64,000 bases of DNA from Actinomycetospora sp. NBRC 106378 (GTDB taxonomy: Bacteria; Actinomycetota; Actinomycetes; Mycobacteriales; Pseudonocardiaceae): positions 1 through 64,000 of the forward strand of contig NZ_BSTT01000014.1 of NCBI RefSeq assembly GCF_030269685.1. Reading direction: 5' to 3'. The position numbers were made by a program, and so were the translations under genes. The notes beneath the pieces were generated by a model. That model did no database searches. It was not told where the DNA came from and saw nothing but the letters and a program-made list of their open reading frames with translations. Positions 44,715 through 55,697 of the stretch are shown in pieces (the stretch's first letter is position 1; every line of letters starts with the position of its first letter).

Positions 44715-45187
44715 CCACCACGCTCGCCACCACCATCGAGGCCGACCCGACCGTGCCCGCCGTCCGCATCACGCGCGAGTTCGACGCGACGCCGGCCGCG
44801 GTCTTCCGTGCCCACGTCGACCCGGAGCTCGTGGTGCAGTGGCTCGGCCCGCGCCGCCTGACCATGACGCTGCAGCACTGGGACGCCCGCACCGGTGGCG
44901 CCTACCGCTACACCCACGTCGGCGAGGACGGGACCGAGCACCACTTCCTCGGCTCGTTCCACGAGGTCCGGCGCGACGAGCGCATCGTCCAGACGTTCGC
45001 CTACGTACCGTTCGCCGACCAGGTGGCACTGGAGATCGTGACGTTCACCGAGCTCCCGGGCGGCCGCTGCCGTCTCGAGGGGTTCTCGCTCTTCGGCTCC
45101 TTCGAGGGCCGCGACGCGATGCTGGCCTCCGGGATGGAGGAGGGCGTCGTGCAGGGCTACGAGCGTCTCGACGAGGTGCTGTCCTGA
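44711..45187 (+). CDS. SRPBCC (AHSA1-like) domain protein
   Basis: A 158-residue START/AHSA1-like protein: ITREFDATPAAVFRAHVDPELVVQWLGPRRLTM, GGAYRYTHVGEDGTEHHFLGSFHEV, and a terminal helix GYERLDEVLS. GGAGG at 44701-44705 and GTGA overlap with arsR show coupled expression. Such ArsR-coupled proteins bind small hydrophobic ligands; the ligand may also be the signal sensed by ArsR (inference). Confidence 0.9.
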   Translation: MTTTLATTIEADPTVPAVRITREFDATPAAVFRAHVDPELVVQWLGPRRLTMTLQHWDARTGGAYRYTHVGEDGTEHHFLGSFHEVRRDERIVQTFAYVPFADQVALEIVTFTELPGGRCRLEGFSLFGSFEGRDAMLASGMEEGVVQGYERLDEVLS

Positions 45188-45238
45188 CGACGGGTGGCGC
45201 CGTCCCGAGGGAGCGCATCGGCCCCCGGAGACGACGAA

Positions 45239-45281
45239 GGGGCTGTGAGCCCACGGGTATGAGGCATGGGTCCACAGCCCC
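45239..45281 (-). terminator. terminator hairpin after cspA
   Basis: GGGGCTGTG (45239-45247) and CACAGCCCC (45273-45281) are perfect 9-bp arms, with further inner pairing CCCA/TGGG. It lies between the converging SRPBCC gene and cspA, 57 bases beyond the cspA stop. Confidence 0.65.
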
Positions 45282-45338
45282 TCAGCGGATCGGGCGGCAT
45301 CGCCTGGATGGCGGCGCCCGACCAGGTCGGGTGCGGGC

Positions 45339-45542
45339 TTAGAGAGCCTGCACCTGGTCCGCCTGCGGGCCCTTCGCGCCCTGGCTGGACTCGAAGCTCA
45401 CACGCTGGTTCTCGTCGAGCGAGCGGAAGCCGCCGCCGGTGATCGCCGAGTAGTGGACGAAGACGTCCTTGCCACCGTCGTCAGGCGCGATGAAGCCGAA
45501 GCCCTTCTCCGCGTTGAACCACTTGACAGTTCCTTCAGCCAC
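45339..45542 (-). CDS. cspA: cold shock protein, CspA family
   Basis: A 67-residue single-stranded nucleic-acid-binding OB-fold protein, an RNA chaperone. [32 protein letters not shown] carries both RNP motifs (KGFGFI and VFVHY); the chain ends at the usual length. GTG 45542 follows AGAGGA. The frame stays open upstream, but family size fixes the start. The 224 bases up to the tRNA-Gly gene probably hold a long 5' leader, as is common for csp genes. Confidence 0.96.
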   Translation of the reverse strand: MAEGTVKWFNAEKGFGFIAPDDGGKDVFVHYSAITGGGFRSLDENQRVSFESSQGAKGPQADQVQAL

Positions 45543-45766
45543 GAATCCTCTTTCAGGTCGAGCTCCTCGCGGGCGATCTGTCCACGAGCGTTGCCCGACG
45601 CCGGGGCACGGATGCGGGAGAGGTTCCTCCAGCGGTGCTGACCGGGCCGTTGTCACATCATCCACGGCACCGCGCACGGCGAGGAAAACGAGACTGCAAC
45701 GCCTACGAGGCTACAGCAGGTCCGGCGGGGCGGGACGGACGGTGTCGTCCGCCCCCTGTGGAGGCG

Positions 45767-45840
45767 TGGAGCGGGCGACGGGAATCGAACCCGCGTAGCC
45801 AGTTTGGAAGACTGGGGCTCTACCATTGAGCTACGCCCGC
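45767..45840 (-). tRNA. tRNA-Gly (anticodon UCC)
   Basis: The minus strand folds as a tRNA: acceptor GCGGGCG/CGCCCGC, D-arm with AGCTCAATGGTAGAGC, anticodon loop CTTCCAA (UCC, glycine), T-loop GGTTCGATTCC, and an encoded CCA at 45769-45767. A tRNA-Gly/tRNA-Pro pair near tig is also found in mycobacteria. Confidence 0.97.
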
Positions 45841-46141
45841 GTGCGGTCCGGCACCCCGGACCGCAATCACCGTAGCCGATACCCGGACGGCCGCACGCTG
45901 CCGGGCGTGCCCCTCGAGACGTTGCTCCGTCCAGGTGGTTGCCCGGGCGTGTGAATCTCGGGTCTCTGGATCGTTCAGTAGACGCTCTGTCACGGTCCAG
46001 CACTTGGCCGAACGCCATGTGAACGGGTACACAAGCGCGGTCGACGGACGCGATGGGTGCGGCACACGTTGTTGATGTGTGACGCTCACCTGGTACTTCA
46101 CGGTAGCTCCGGCGATGCGGGAACCATGGCGGCACAGGCCG
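45841..46141. other. intergenic region, no gene seen
   Basis: About 300 bases less GC-rich than the surroundings, between the tRNA-Gly gene (minus) and a possible small frame. It must contain the tRNA-Gly promoter. A weak TTGATG (46072) / TACTTC (46094) pair could be a promoter for the small frame. No repeats found. Confidence 0.4.
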
Positions 46142-46237
46142 ATGAGAGTGACCGGAAGGGACCGGAGCATGGACACGGAGCGCGACACCAGGGTCATCGA
46201 CACCGACGAGGACCACATCGTCCGCGGGCTCGACTAG
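46142..46237 (+). CDS. possible small acidic peptide, 31 or 22 residues
   Basis: A short frame from ATG 46142 (or ATG 46169 after GGAAGGGACCGGAGC) to TAG 46237. The shorter form reads MDTERDTRVIDTDEDHIVRG plus LD, strongly acidic. It is supported only by a fair ribosome site before 46169 and codon-like G/C third positions. No family recognised. The following 229 bases to tRNA-Pro hold nothing else obvious. Confidence 0.3.
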   Translation: MRVTGRDRSMDTERDTRVIDTDEDHIVRGLD

Positions 46238-46466
46238 CCCCGGAACGACGACGGGTGCGGACGACGAAGTCCGCACGGCCCGTCGAGCAGGACCCAGCAC
46301 GAATCTCCGGCCGGAGTGGCGACCGTCGCCCGGCCGTCGAGGACCCGGTGGCCCGTCACGCTGCGGCCACCGACCGCCGACCGACGCCCCGGGGCGACCC
46401 TCCGGAGTCGGCGTCGTCGAACGGGCGTCAGGTCAGCGCGGCCCGCGCCCTACACTCGTCCGCAGA

Positions 46467-46543
46467 CGGGGTGTAGCGCAGCTTGGTAGCGCACTCGCTT
46501 TGGGAGCGAGGGGCCGTGGGTTCGAATCCCGCCACCCCGACCA
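46467..46543 (+). tRNA. tRNA-Pro (anticodon UGG)
   Basis: Acceptor CGGGGTG/CACCCCG, D-arm GCGCAGCTTGGTAGCGC, anticodon loop TTTGGGA (UGG, proline), T-arm GTGGGTTCGAATCCCGC and encoded ACCA give a complete 77-base tRNA with CCA. Confidence 0.97.
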
Positions 46544-46615
46544 GACTCGACCAGCACGAACGCCGGCAGCGGAGGCGGGTGTACCCGGGTCCGCCGTGAA
46601 GATCCGGAACTGCCG

Positions 46616-46646
46616 AGCGAAGTGATCGCTGAGCGAGCACTTCGCT
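46616..46646. terminator. hairpin downstream of tRNA-Pro
   Basis: AGCGAAGTG and CACTTCGCT are perfect 9-bp arms with inner pairing TCGCT/AGCGA; the loop is almost fully paired. It lies 72 bases after tRNA-Pro and 62 before the methyltransferase GTG, so it may end the tRNA transcript. Confidence 0.5.
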
Positions 46647-46708
46647 ACGCACGATCAGATCTTGATGTCCGCGGCCCTCGTGGTGCTCGCGGGCCTACGC
46701 TCCGACCC

Positions 46709-47287
46709 GTGAGCCGCACCCTGACCGACACCCTGTGGGCCGGTCTCGGCGTGGGCGGCGCCTTCGGCGCCATGTGGGCGATCGAGCGGCTGCGCCCTCC
46801 CGTCCGCGCGGACGACGTCGGGGCGCCGGAGGACCAGGTCGGGATCGGCGAACTCACGCGGGCCTACTTCTTCTCCGCCGGCGTGACCGCCGCGAGCCCG
46901 CTGGTCGCGGGTGGGGTCCGCCTCCCTCGGTGGACCGGCCCGGCCGGACTCGCGCTGCAGCTCGGCGCCGTCGGCCTGCGGGTGTGGGCCATGCGCACCC
47001 TGCAGGGCCACTACGCGCACGCCCTCCGGGTCGTCCCCGACCAGCCCGTCGTCCGGACCGGTCCCTACCGCCACGTGCGGCACCCGGGCTACGCGAGCGT
47101 GCTGCTGCTCTGGCTCGGCGCCGCGACGAGCGCCCGCAACGCGCTCGCGCCCCTGCTGACCCTCGCGGCCGTCGGCACCGCCTACCGCGAGCGGATGGAC
47201 GCCGAGGACGCCCTGCTGCTCCGCGAGCTCCCCGGCTACGCCGCGTACGCCGCCACCACGCCGCGGCTGCTGCCCCGCCCGTCCTGA
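46709..47287 (+). CDS. isoprenylcysteine carboxyl methyltransferase (ICMT)-like membrane protein
   Basis: A 192-residue membrane protein with about four helices. The C-terminal VRTGPYRHVRHPGYASVLLLWLG (about residues 110-135) is the SAM-binding signature of the ICMT/PEMT-like family, followed by YRERMDAEDALLLRELPGYAAYAATTPRLLP, also conserved. It methylates an unknown membrane-associated substrate; bacteria lack prenylated CaaX proteins. GTG start 46709 is inferred from the first membrane helix. Confidence 0.88.
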   Translation: MSRTLTDTLWAGLGVGGAFGAMWAIERLRPPVRADDVGAPEDQVGIGELTRAYFFSAGVTAASPLVAGGVRLPRWTGPAGLALQLGAVGLRVWAMRTLQGHYAHALRVVPDQPVVRTGPYRHVRHPGYASVLLLWLGAATSARNALAPLLTLAAVGTAYRERMDAEDALLLRELPGYAAYAATTPRLLPRPS

Positions 47288-47373
47288 CGGCGGGTCGCGC
47301 GGGTGACCGACCCGCCGTCGGGAACGCGGAACCCGGTTGCCGGGCGACCCGTCCCGGACTGGGATCGGCGCCC

Positions 47374-47703
47374 ATGGCGAACGTCCTGACCCTGTCCGAC
47401 GACGGGCCGCAGCTCGACGGCGAGCGCGCGGCGCTCGACCTTCTCGCCGAGGCCTTCGGCGCGGACGCGCGCACCGTCGTCGTGCCCGTCCGGCGCCTCG
47501 CCCCGTCCTTCTTCGTGCTGCGGACCGGCGTCGCGGGCGCGATCACCCAGAAGTTCGTCCAGTACGGGGTGCGGCTCGTGGTCCTGGGCGAGCCCACGAC
47601 GACGGAGGGCCCGGTCGGGGACTGGATCCGCGAGGCGAACCGGGGCGGCGACCTGTGGTTCGTCGCCGACCCCGCGGAGCTGGAGGCGCGCCTCAGCCGG
47701 TGA
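47374..47703 (+). CDS. DUF4180 domain protein
   Basis: A 109-residue protein. LSPSFFVLRTGVAGAITQKFVQYGVRLVVLGE-type sequence (here RLAPSFFVLRTGVAGAITQK and onward, about residues 41-75) matches DUF4180, a small domain of unknown function. ATG 47374. The gene overlaps the converging DinB-like gene by 11 bases. Confidence 0.8.
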   Translation: MANVLTLSDDGPQLDGERAALDLLAEAFGADARTVVVPVRRLAPSFFVLRTGVAGAITQKFVQYGVRLVVLGEPTTTEGPVGDWIREANRGGDLWFVADPAELEARLSR

Positions 47704-48280
47704 GCTCGGCCGCGCGGCGGGCGCTGCGCTCGAGCCGGGCCACGTGTCCGAGGCGCTGCGCCGCGGCCAGGTTGCCCAGGTTGTCGTTGTCGCGGCGCAG
47801 CCCCGCCGCGCCGTCGACGAGTTCACGCACGACGTCGGCGTGGCCGCCGTGCCGGTTCGTCTCGGCGACCACGTGCACCAGGATCTGGTGCAGCGTGACC
47901 GTCGCTCGCTCCTCGGGCCAGTGGGCGACGTGTCCCTCGGCGTCGAGGTCGAGTGCCTCGATCGTCGCGTCGCCGTGGGCGGCGGCCCGGGCGTAGAGGC
48001 CGAGGACGTCGTCCCGGGCCTCCTCGGCGCTCGCCCACAGGTCCGCCTCGGGCTCCGGGTGCGCCTCGAACCAGCCGACGGTCTCGGCGAACGGCCGGTC
48101 GAACACCTCGCCGAGATAGCCGGACTCGACGATCGCGAGGTGCTTGACCAGCCCGAGGAGGTTGGTGCCGGTCGGGGTGAGCGGACGACGGACGTCGTAC
48201 TCGCCCAGCCCCTCCAGCTTCCACACGACGGCGTCGCGCGCCTGGGTCAGATAGCGGTGCAACGTCGTCTTCGGATCCAC
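47693..48280 (-). CDS. DinB/DUF664 family protein
   Basis: A 195-residue four-helix-bundle protein of the DinB/YfiT superfamily: TLHRYLTQARDAVVWKLEGLGEYDVRRPLTPTGTNLLGLVKHLAIVESGYL near the start and TLHQILVHVVAETNRHGGHADVVRELVDG later. His66-type (KHLA) and the paired His in VHVVAETNRHGGH form the presumed metal site. Actinobacterial members include mycothiol-dependent enzymes; the function here is unproven. GTG start 48280. Confidence 0.87.
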   Translation of the reverse strand: MDPKTTLHRYLTQARDAVVWKLEGLGEYDVRRPLTPTGTNLLGLVKHLAIVESGYLGEVFDRPFAETVGWFEAHPEPEADLWASAEEARDDVLGLYARAAAHGDATIEALDLDAEGHVAHWPEERATVTLHQILVHVVAETNRHGGHADVVRELVDGAAGLRRDNDNLGNLAAAQRLGHVARLERSARRAAELTG

Positions 48281-48397
48281 GGGCGTTGGTCTACTCCACC
48301 TGGCCCCCGCCGGGATGGTGACCCGGGCGATGAGGCAGGGTCGGGCGCACGGCACGTACCCGTGCCGTACCGGCGAGAAGGGGAGCAGGGACCCGCG

Positions 48398-49177
48398 ATG
48401 ACCGAGGGACGCACGAGCGTCGGCGAGACGGACGCGGAGGTCGAGCGCACCTCGACGCCGGAGACGACCGGGCACGCCGGGACCGAGCACGCCGAGGACA
48501 CGGAGCACACCGAGCACACGGAGCACACCGGGTCCGAGCACGCCGGGACCGAACACACCGAGACCGAGCACGCCGGGTCCGAGCACGCCGAGGACGCGAC
48601 CGCACCTGCCGTCGGGGACGCGCCGCGCGAGGGCGACACCGTCGCGGCCGCGACGCTGCCGGGCGCGGCCGACGCCACCGACGACGGCCGCCACAGCGCC
48701 GCGGAGACCGACGGCGGTGACGACGACTGGGCCGAGGCCGAGGACCGGGCCTACAAGCAGGAGCTGCGCAAGGGCCTCGCGTTCGGGACGGCGGGTGGGC
48801 TCGTCCTGGGCGCCATCGTCGCGCTGCTGCTCGGCGCCTTCGTCTACCCCGGCTACCTGGGCGGGCCCGGCAGCCCCGACGACACCGCGAACCAGGTCGT
48901 CTCCGCGCTGGCCGCGAAGGACGCGGGTGCCCTCACGCAGCTGTCCTGCAAGGGGCCGGACGGCGCGCCGGTCTCCCAGCTCTCGCCGCAGGTCCTGCAG
49001 CTCATCGGGGGTGTCCGGCCGACCGGGCCGACGACCACCTACATCGAGACCGAGGCGCGCACGCCGATCGACCTCACCCTGAGCGCGCAGGGGCAGACCC
49101 AGACGCTGCCCTCCGAGCTCGTGCTCGGGCAGGCGCAGGGCTCGTGGTGCCTCAAGGGCCTGGCGCAGCGCCAGTAG
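48398..49177 (+). CDS. membrane protein with EHT/EHA repeats and C-terminal domain
   Basis: A 259-residue protein. Residues about 25-66 are short repeats around Glu-His (TEHAEDTEHTEHTEHTGS, EHAGTEHTETEHAGSEHA), then an acidic linker, one membrane helix (about residues 128-150, TAGGLVLGAIVALLLGAFVYP), and an external domain of about 105 residues with two cysteines (LSCKGPDG ... GSWCLKGL) that resembles DUF4878-type lipoprotein-like domains. The cytoplasmic side is thus His/Glu-rich. Function unknown. ATG 48398 with GGGAGCAGGGA upstream. Confidence 0.75.
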   Translation: MTEGRTSVGETDAEVERTSTPETTGHAGTEHAEDTEHTEHTEHTGSEHAGTEHTETEHAGSEHAEDATAPAVGDAPREGDTVAAATLPGAADATDDGRHSAAETDGGDDDWAEAEDRAYKQELRKGLAFGTAGGLVLGAIVALLLGAFVYPGYLGGPGSPDDTANQVVSALAAKDAGALTQLSCKGPDGAPVSQLSPQVLQLIGGVRPTGPTTTYIETEARTPIDLTLSAQGQTQTLPSELVLGQAQGSWCLKGLAQRQ

Positions 49178-49189
49178 CCGACGACGGCG

Positions 49190-49223
49190 GGTGCCGCTGC
49201 GCTCCTATCGGCGCAGCGGCGCC
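49190..49223. terminator. bidirectional terminator hairpin
   Basis: GGTGCCGCTGCGC and GCGCAGCGGCGCC pair over 13 bp (one G-T) around an 8-base loop, 12 bases after the plus-strand gene stop and overlapping the end of the converging DUF418 gene. Confidence 0.7.
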
Positions 49224-50211
49224 CGACGCCCCCAGGTCAGGCACCGCCACGCCCACTCGACCGGTCCGTAGGCGAACCGCTGCAGCCACAGCCGGCTCAC
49301 GACGACCTGCCCGACGAGGACGCCGACCGTGAGCGCGGCGATGGCCGGGCCGTCGGCGGGGGAGTCGATGGCGAGCAGCGGACCGATCAGGAGCATCAGG
49401 ACGGTCGCGGCGAGGTAGTTGCTGAGCGCCATGCGCCCCATCGGGGCGAAGACCGCGGTCACCGCGGGCGCCGCGGGCGTGCGCAACGCGAGGAGCACGA
49501 CGCAGCACCAGGTCGTCGCGGTGGCGACGGCGGCCAGCGACGGCAGCAGATCCTGGGTGCCGCCGAGCCCGCCGCCGATGAGGTTGACCCGGGGCACCGG
49601 CGTGCCGGTGAGCGCGAGGACGACCCAGGTCGACGTCAGGGCCGCGGCGACGGCGCCGACGACCGCGACCCGCCCGGGCCGGTCGGTGAGGTGGTCGGCG
49701 ACCCCCACCCGGGCGAGGGCGAAGCCGAGGACCAGCAGCGCCACGACGAGCCCGAGCGACTCCTCGATCTGCGGGAGCACGAGCACCATCCCGACCCCGA
49801 TGACGAGGCACTCCCACCGCCCCGCGAACGACAGCGGCAGCAGCACAGCGAGCCCGACCAGCGCGTAGGGGAGCAGGACCTCGCCCTGGTGGAGGAACTG
49901 GTGGAGCCCGCCGATCACCACCAGGACGACCAGCCGCCGGGCGAGGACGACCCGCGGGTGCGGGGTCCGGTCGGCGGCACGGGCGAGGAACAGGCCGAAC
50001 CCCACGCCGAACAGGACGGCGAACAGCGACAGGAAGCGTTCGAAGAAGATCAGCTGCACGGGGAGCGGCAGCGTCCGCTCGCCCGTGCCCCGGACCCACA
50101 CCAGCTGCTGGTAGACGTTGATCACGAGGATCCCGCAGAGCGCGACCCCGCGGAGCACGTCGAGCGCGACGATCCGCCCGCCGGGGGTCGAGACGGCGGG
50201 CGACGCGTCGG

Positions 50212-50224
<13 letters not shown>
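49205..50224 (-). CDS. DUF418 family membrane protein
   Basis: A 339-residue integral membrane protein with about eight helices. GGRIVALDVLRGVALCGILVINV at the start and FAYGPVEWAWRCLTWG at the end are the two signatures of DUF418 proteins, related to acyltransferase-3-like membrane proteins of unknown function. ATG 50224; the gene overlaps nadE by 13 bases, so it is translated from the same minus-strand transcript. Confidence 0.9.
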
Positions 50225-52344
<2,120 letters not shown>

Positions 52345-52361
52345 CGACGCCGGGACTTCGC

Positions 52362-53279
52362 TCAGACCCAGGCCATCGCGCGCCGGTCGGCCCAGTACCG
52401 GTCCGCCGGACCGGCCAGCGCCCCCAGCGCGTCGAGGTCGTCGCCGGACAGCGACACCGGAGCGAGGTTGGACCGCAGCTGGTCCGGGTCCGCCGCGCCG
52501 GAGAGCACGACGTCGACGAACGGCTGCGCGGCGATCGCGGCGAGCGCCACCGCGTCCGGCCCGACGCCGTGCGCCGCGGCGACGGCGGCGAGCGGCGCGG
52601 GCGGGTCGACCACCAGCCGGCCGTTCGCCACGCCCTCCTTGACCAGCACGAGGGCCCCGGCGTCGTGCGCCTCGGCGAGCGCGGGGCCCACCGACGTCTC
52701 GAGCAGGTTCCACGTCGACTGCACGGCCGTGAACAGCGGCGCGCCGCCGATCTCGAGGGCGAGGCCGCGCCGGACCGCGTCGGGCTGGTCGGGACCCGAC
52801 GTCGAGAAGCCGAGGCGCACCCCGTCGTCCCGCAGGTCGGCGAGCGCGCGCTGCAACGGCCCGTCGTCGAACAGCGGCGAGTCGGTGGTGAGGGAGTGCA
52901 CCTGGTAGAGGTCGGGCGCACCGAGCAGCGCGCGGGTCTGCGTCCACTGCGTGCGGAAGTGCGCGAGCGAGTGCTCCTTGACCTCGTGGACCTCGGCGTC
53001 GGGATCCCAGTCCGCGGTGTAGCGGTAGCCCCACTTGCTCGAGACGACCGCGTCCCGACGGCGGGTGGGGTCGCCCGCCAGCCAGCTCGCGAGGAACTCC
53101 TCGGCCCGGCCGTAGGAGCGGGCGGCGTCGACGCGTCGGACGCCCGCCTCCCACGCGGCGTCGAGCGTCGCGTGGGCGAGCGCCCGGAGCTCGTCGACGG
53201 TGCGGTGCACACCGTCCCGGCCGACGTTGACGTAGGTCGGGCGGCCGAGCGCGGCGAGACCCAGGCCGAACGTGGTCAT
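52362..53279 (-). CDS. aldo/keto reductase
   Basis: A 305-residue AKR-type TIM barrel. FGLGLAALGRPTYVN start, Asp in RVDAARSYGRAEEFL (catalytic Asp and Tyr), KWGYR (Lys), and QVHSL (His) are present. NADPH is the expected cofactor. It precedes nadE by 17 bases on the same strand and is divergent from tig. Substrate unknown. Confidence 0.92.
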   Translation of the reverse strand: MTTFGLGLAALGRPTYVNVGRDGVHRTVDELRALAHATLDAAWEAGVRRVDAARSYGRAEEFLASWLAGDPTRRRDAVVSSKWGYRYTADWDPDAEVHEVKEHSLAHFRTQWTQTRALLGAPDLYQVHSLTTDSPLFDDGPLQRALADLRDDGVRLGFSTSGPDQPDAVRRGLALEIGGAPLFTAVQSTWNLLETSVGPALAEAHDAGALVLVKEGVANGRLVVDPPAPLAAVAAAHGVGPDAVALAAIAAQPFVDVVLSGAADPDQLRSNLAPVSLSGDDLDALGALAGPADRYWADRRAMAWV

Positions 53280-53467
53280 GTGCGCAGCCTATCGACCAGC
53301 TCCGCCGCATCGGGGCTGGTCAGGGCCGCCACGGCACGATGTCGGGGGGCACGTCTAGACTCGCGGACAACGCCCGGGCGGGTGTCGACGTCGAGGCCCG
53401 TACGGGTCACCGCCGTACACCCCCGGGTCGCGATCTCTCAGAAGTCCCGCCCGGAGGAGAACGAGCT

Positions 53468-54910
53468 GTGAAGTCCACCGTCGAGCACCTGTCGCCGACG
53501 CGCGTCCGTCTCGCCGTCGAGGTGCCGTTCGACGAGCTCAAGCCGACCTTCGACCAGGCGTACAAGAAGATCGCCCAGCAGGTCCGCGTCCCCGGCTTCC
53601 GCCCGGGGAAGGCTCCCGCCCGCATCCTCGACCAGCGGCTCGGGCGCGGCGTCGTGCTCGAGGAGGTCGTGAACACGGCCGTCCCGCAGAAGTACGGCGA
53701 GGCGGTCGGCGAGGCCGAGCTGAACCCGCTGGGGCAGCCGGAGATCGAGGTCACCTCGATCGACGACGGTGACAAGATCGCCTTCACCGCCGAGGTCGAC
53801 GTCCGCCCCGAGATCACCCTCCCGGACTTCTCGACGATCTCGGTGACGGTCGACGCCGCCGAGGTCACCGACGAGGACGTGGACGACCAGCTGACGGGTC
53901 TGCAGGCCCGCTTCGGCACGCTCACCGGCGTCCAGCGCCCGGCCGCGAACGACGACTTCGTGGTCATCGACCTCTCCGCCACCGTGAACGGTGAGGCCGT
54001 GGAGGAGGCGCAGACCTCCGGGATGAGCCACCAGATCGGTTCCGGCCAGCTGATCGAGGGCCTGGACGAGGCGCTCGAGGGCATGTCGGCCGGCGAGACG
54101 AAGACCTTCACCACGCAGCTCGTCGCGGGCGACCACGCCGGCGAGGAGGCCGAGGTCACCGTCACGGTCTCGCAGGTCAAGGAGCGTCAGCTCCCCGAGG
54201 CCGACGACGAGTTCGCCCAGCTCGCCAGCGAGTTCGACACGCTGGAGGAGCTCAAGGCCGACCTGCGTGAGCGCCACGGTCGCGTGAAGAAGATGGAGCA
54301 GGCCGGGCAGGCGCGGGACAAGGTCCTCGAGGCGCTGCTCGAGGCGGCCGACATCCCCGCGCCGTCGGGCGTCGTCGACTCCGAGGTCGAGGTGCGCGCC
54401 CACGAGGCGGTCCACGAGTTCGACCACGACGAGGACAAGCTCACCGCGTACGTCGAGTCCCAGGGGCAGACGCGCGAGGAGTTCGACGCGGAGCTGCGCA
54501 CCGCGGCCGAGCAGGCCGTGAAGACCCAGCTGCTGCTCGACGAGGTCGCCGAGAAGGGCGAGATCCAGGTCGACCAGCAGGAGCTGATGGAGCGCATCTT
54601 CATGCAGGCCCAGCGCTTCGGCATCAGCCCCGAGGAGTACATCCAGCAGGCCCAGCAGGCCAACCAGCTCGGCGCGATCTTCGCCGACGTGCGCCGCGGC
54701 AAGGCGCTGGCCTCCGTCGTGCAGGCCGCCACCGTGCTGGGTCCCGACGGCGAGCCGGTCGACCTGTCGGAGCTGTTCGGCACGGCCACGCCCGAGGAGG
54801 GCGAGGAGGCGGCCGACGCCGCCGAGGTGGCCGACGAGACCGCCACCGTCGCCTCGGGGTCCGACCAGGACGAGGACGCGGTCGTCGAGCCGGCCCCCGC
54901 GAAGAGCTGA
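53468..54910 (+). CDS. tig: trigger factor, ribosome-associated chaperone and prolyl isomerase
   Basis: Binds nascent chains at the ribosome exit. The 480-residue protein has the ribosome-binding loop GFRPGKAP (43-50), an FKBP-type PPIase domain (about 155-240, DDFVVIDLSATVNGE ... GLDEALEGMSAGETKTF), a helical chaperone domain, and a very acidic C-terminal tail. GTG 53468 follows GGAGGAG. It leads the conserved tig-clpP1-clpP2-clpX block of actinobacteria. Confidence 0.98.
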   Translation: MKSTVEHLSPTRVRLAVEVPFDELKPTFDQAYKKIAQQVRVPGFRPGKAPARILDQRLGRGVVLEEVVNTAVPQKYGEAVGEAELNPLGQPEIEVTSIDDGDKIAFTAEVDVRPEITLPDFSTISVTVDAAEVTDEDVDDQLTGLQARFGTLTGVQRPAANDDFVVIDLSATVNGEAVEEAQTSGMSHQIGSGQLIEGLDEALEGMSAGETKTFTTQLVAGDHAGEEAEVTVTVSQVKERQLPEADDEFAQLASEFDTLEELKADLRERHGRVKKMEQAGQARDKVLEALLEAADIPAPSGVVDSEVEVRAHEAVHEFDHDEDKLTAYVESQGQTREEFDAELRTAAEQAVKTQLLLDEVAEKGEIQVDQQELMERIFMQAQRFGISPEEYIQQAQQANQLGAIFADVRRGKALASVVQAATVLGPDGEPVDLSELFGTATPEEGEEAADAAEVADETATVASGSDQDEDAVVEPAPAKS

Positions 54911-54963
54911 CACCCCGGCCGTCCCGGGTCCGTGTGCCCACAGCGAACACGGCCCCGTGACGG

Positions 54964-54986
54964 ACGATCGGGCCCGTCCCGATCGT
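54964..54986. terminator. hairpin between tig and clpP1
   Basis: ACGATCGGG and CCCGATCGT, perfect 9-bp arms with a 5-base loop, followed by TTAGG. It may separate tig from the clpP transcript or act as an operator in the clpP promoter region (54911-55044). Confidence 0.5.
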
Positions 54987-55044
54987 TAGGGTCGATGGCA
55001 GCGCTGCGTCAAGTACCCCCAACACCCAAGGAAAGCAGGGACAG

Positions 55045-55686
55045 GTGAGCCAGCACCTCTCCGACCCGTCCGGGGCGGTCATGCGTTCCGCCGGCGGGTC
55101 GATGACGCTCAACGACTCGGTCTACGAGCGCCTTCTCCGGGAGCGGATCATCGTTCTCGGCCAGGAGGTCAACGACACGATCGCGAACCAGATCTCCGCG
55201 CAGCTCCTCCTGCTGTCGGCGGAGGACCCGAAGTCCGACATCCGGCTGTACATCAACTCGCCGGGCGGCTCGGTCTCCGCGGGCATGGCGATCTACGACA
55301 CCATGCAGTGGATCGAGCCCGACGTGTCCACGGTGGCGATGGGCCTCGCGGCCTCGATGGGGCAGTTCCTGCTCTCGGCCGGTGCCCCCGGGAAGCGCTT
55401 CGCGCTCCCGCACGCGCAGATCATGATGCACCAGCCGTCGGGTGGTCTCGGCGGCACGGAAACCGACATCACCATCCGCGCGGAGTCGCTGCGCAAGCTC
55501 AAGCGTCAGCTCGCCGAGCTGATCGCGGAGCACACCGGTCAGACCTTCGACCAGATCACGGCCGACTCCGACCGCGACCGCTGGTTCGACCCGTACGAGG
55601 CCAAGGAGTACGGCTTCATCGACCACGTCGTGAGCCGGGCGAGCGACGCGAGCTCGAACGGCAACGGTTCCGGCCCGAGCGCCTGA
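55045..55686 (+). CDS. clpP1: ATP-dependent Clp protease proteolytic subunit 1
   Basis: A 213-residue serine protease subunit. Triad Ser104 (LAASMGQF), His129 (MMHQPSGG) and Asp172. In actinobacteria ClpP1 and ClpP2 form a mixed tetradecamer powered by ClpX or ClpC1. GTG start 55045 with an AGGGACAG site. clpP2 follows after 11 bases. Confidence 0.98.
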   Translation: MSQHLSDPSGAVMRSAGGSMTLNDSVYERLLRERIIVLGQEVNDTIANQISAQLLLLSAEDPKSDIRLYINSPGGSVSAGMAIYDTMQWIEPDVSTVAMGLAASMGQFLLSAGAPGKRFALPHAQIMMHQPSGGLGGTETDITIRAESLRKLKRQLAELIAEHTGQTFDQITADSDRDRWFDPYEAKEYGFIDHVVSRASDASSNGNGSGPSA

Positions 55687-55697
55687 GGAGACGCACC

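Noticed and set aside
45653..46300. Long minus-strand frame across tRNA-Gly
   Set aside because: It runs through the tRNA gene and a low-GC gap and shows no recognisable domain.
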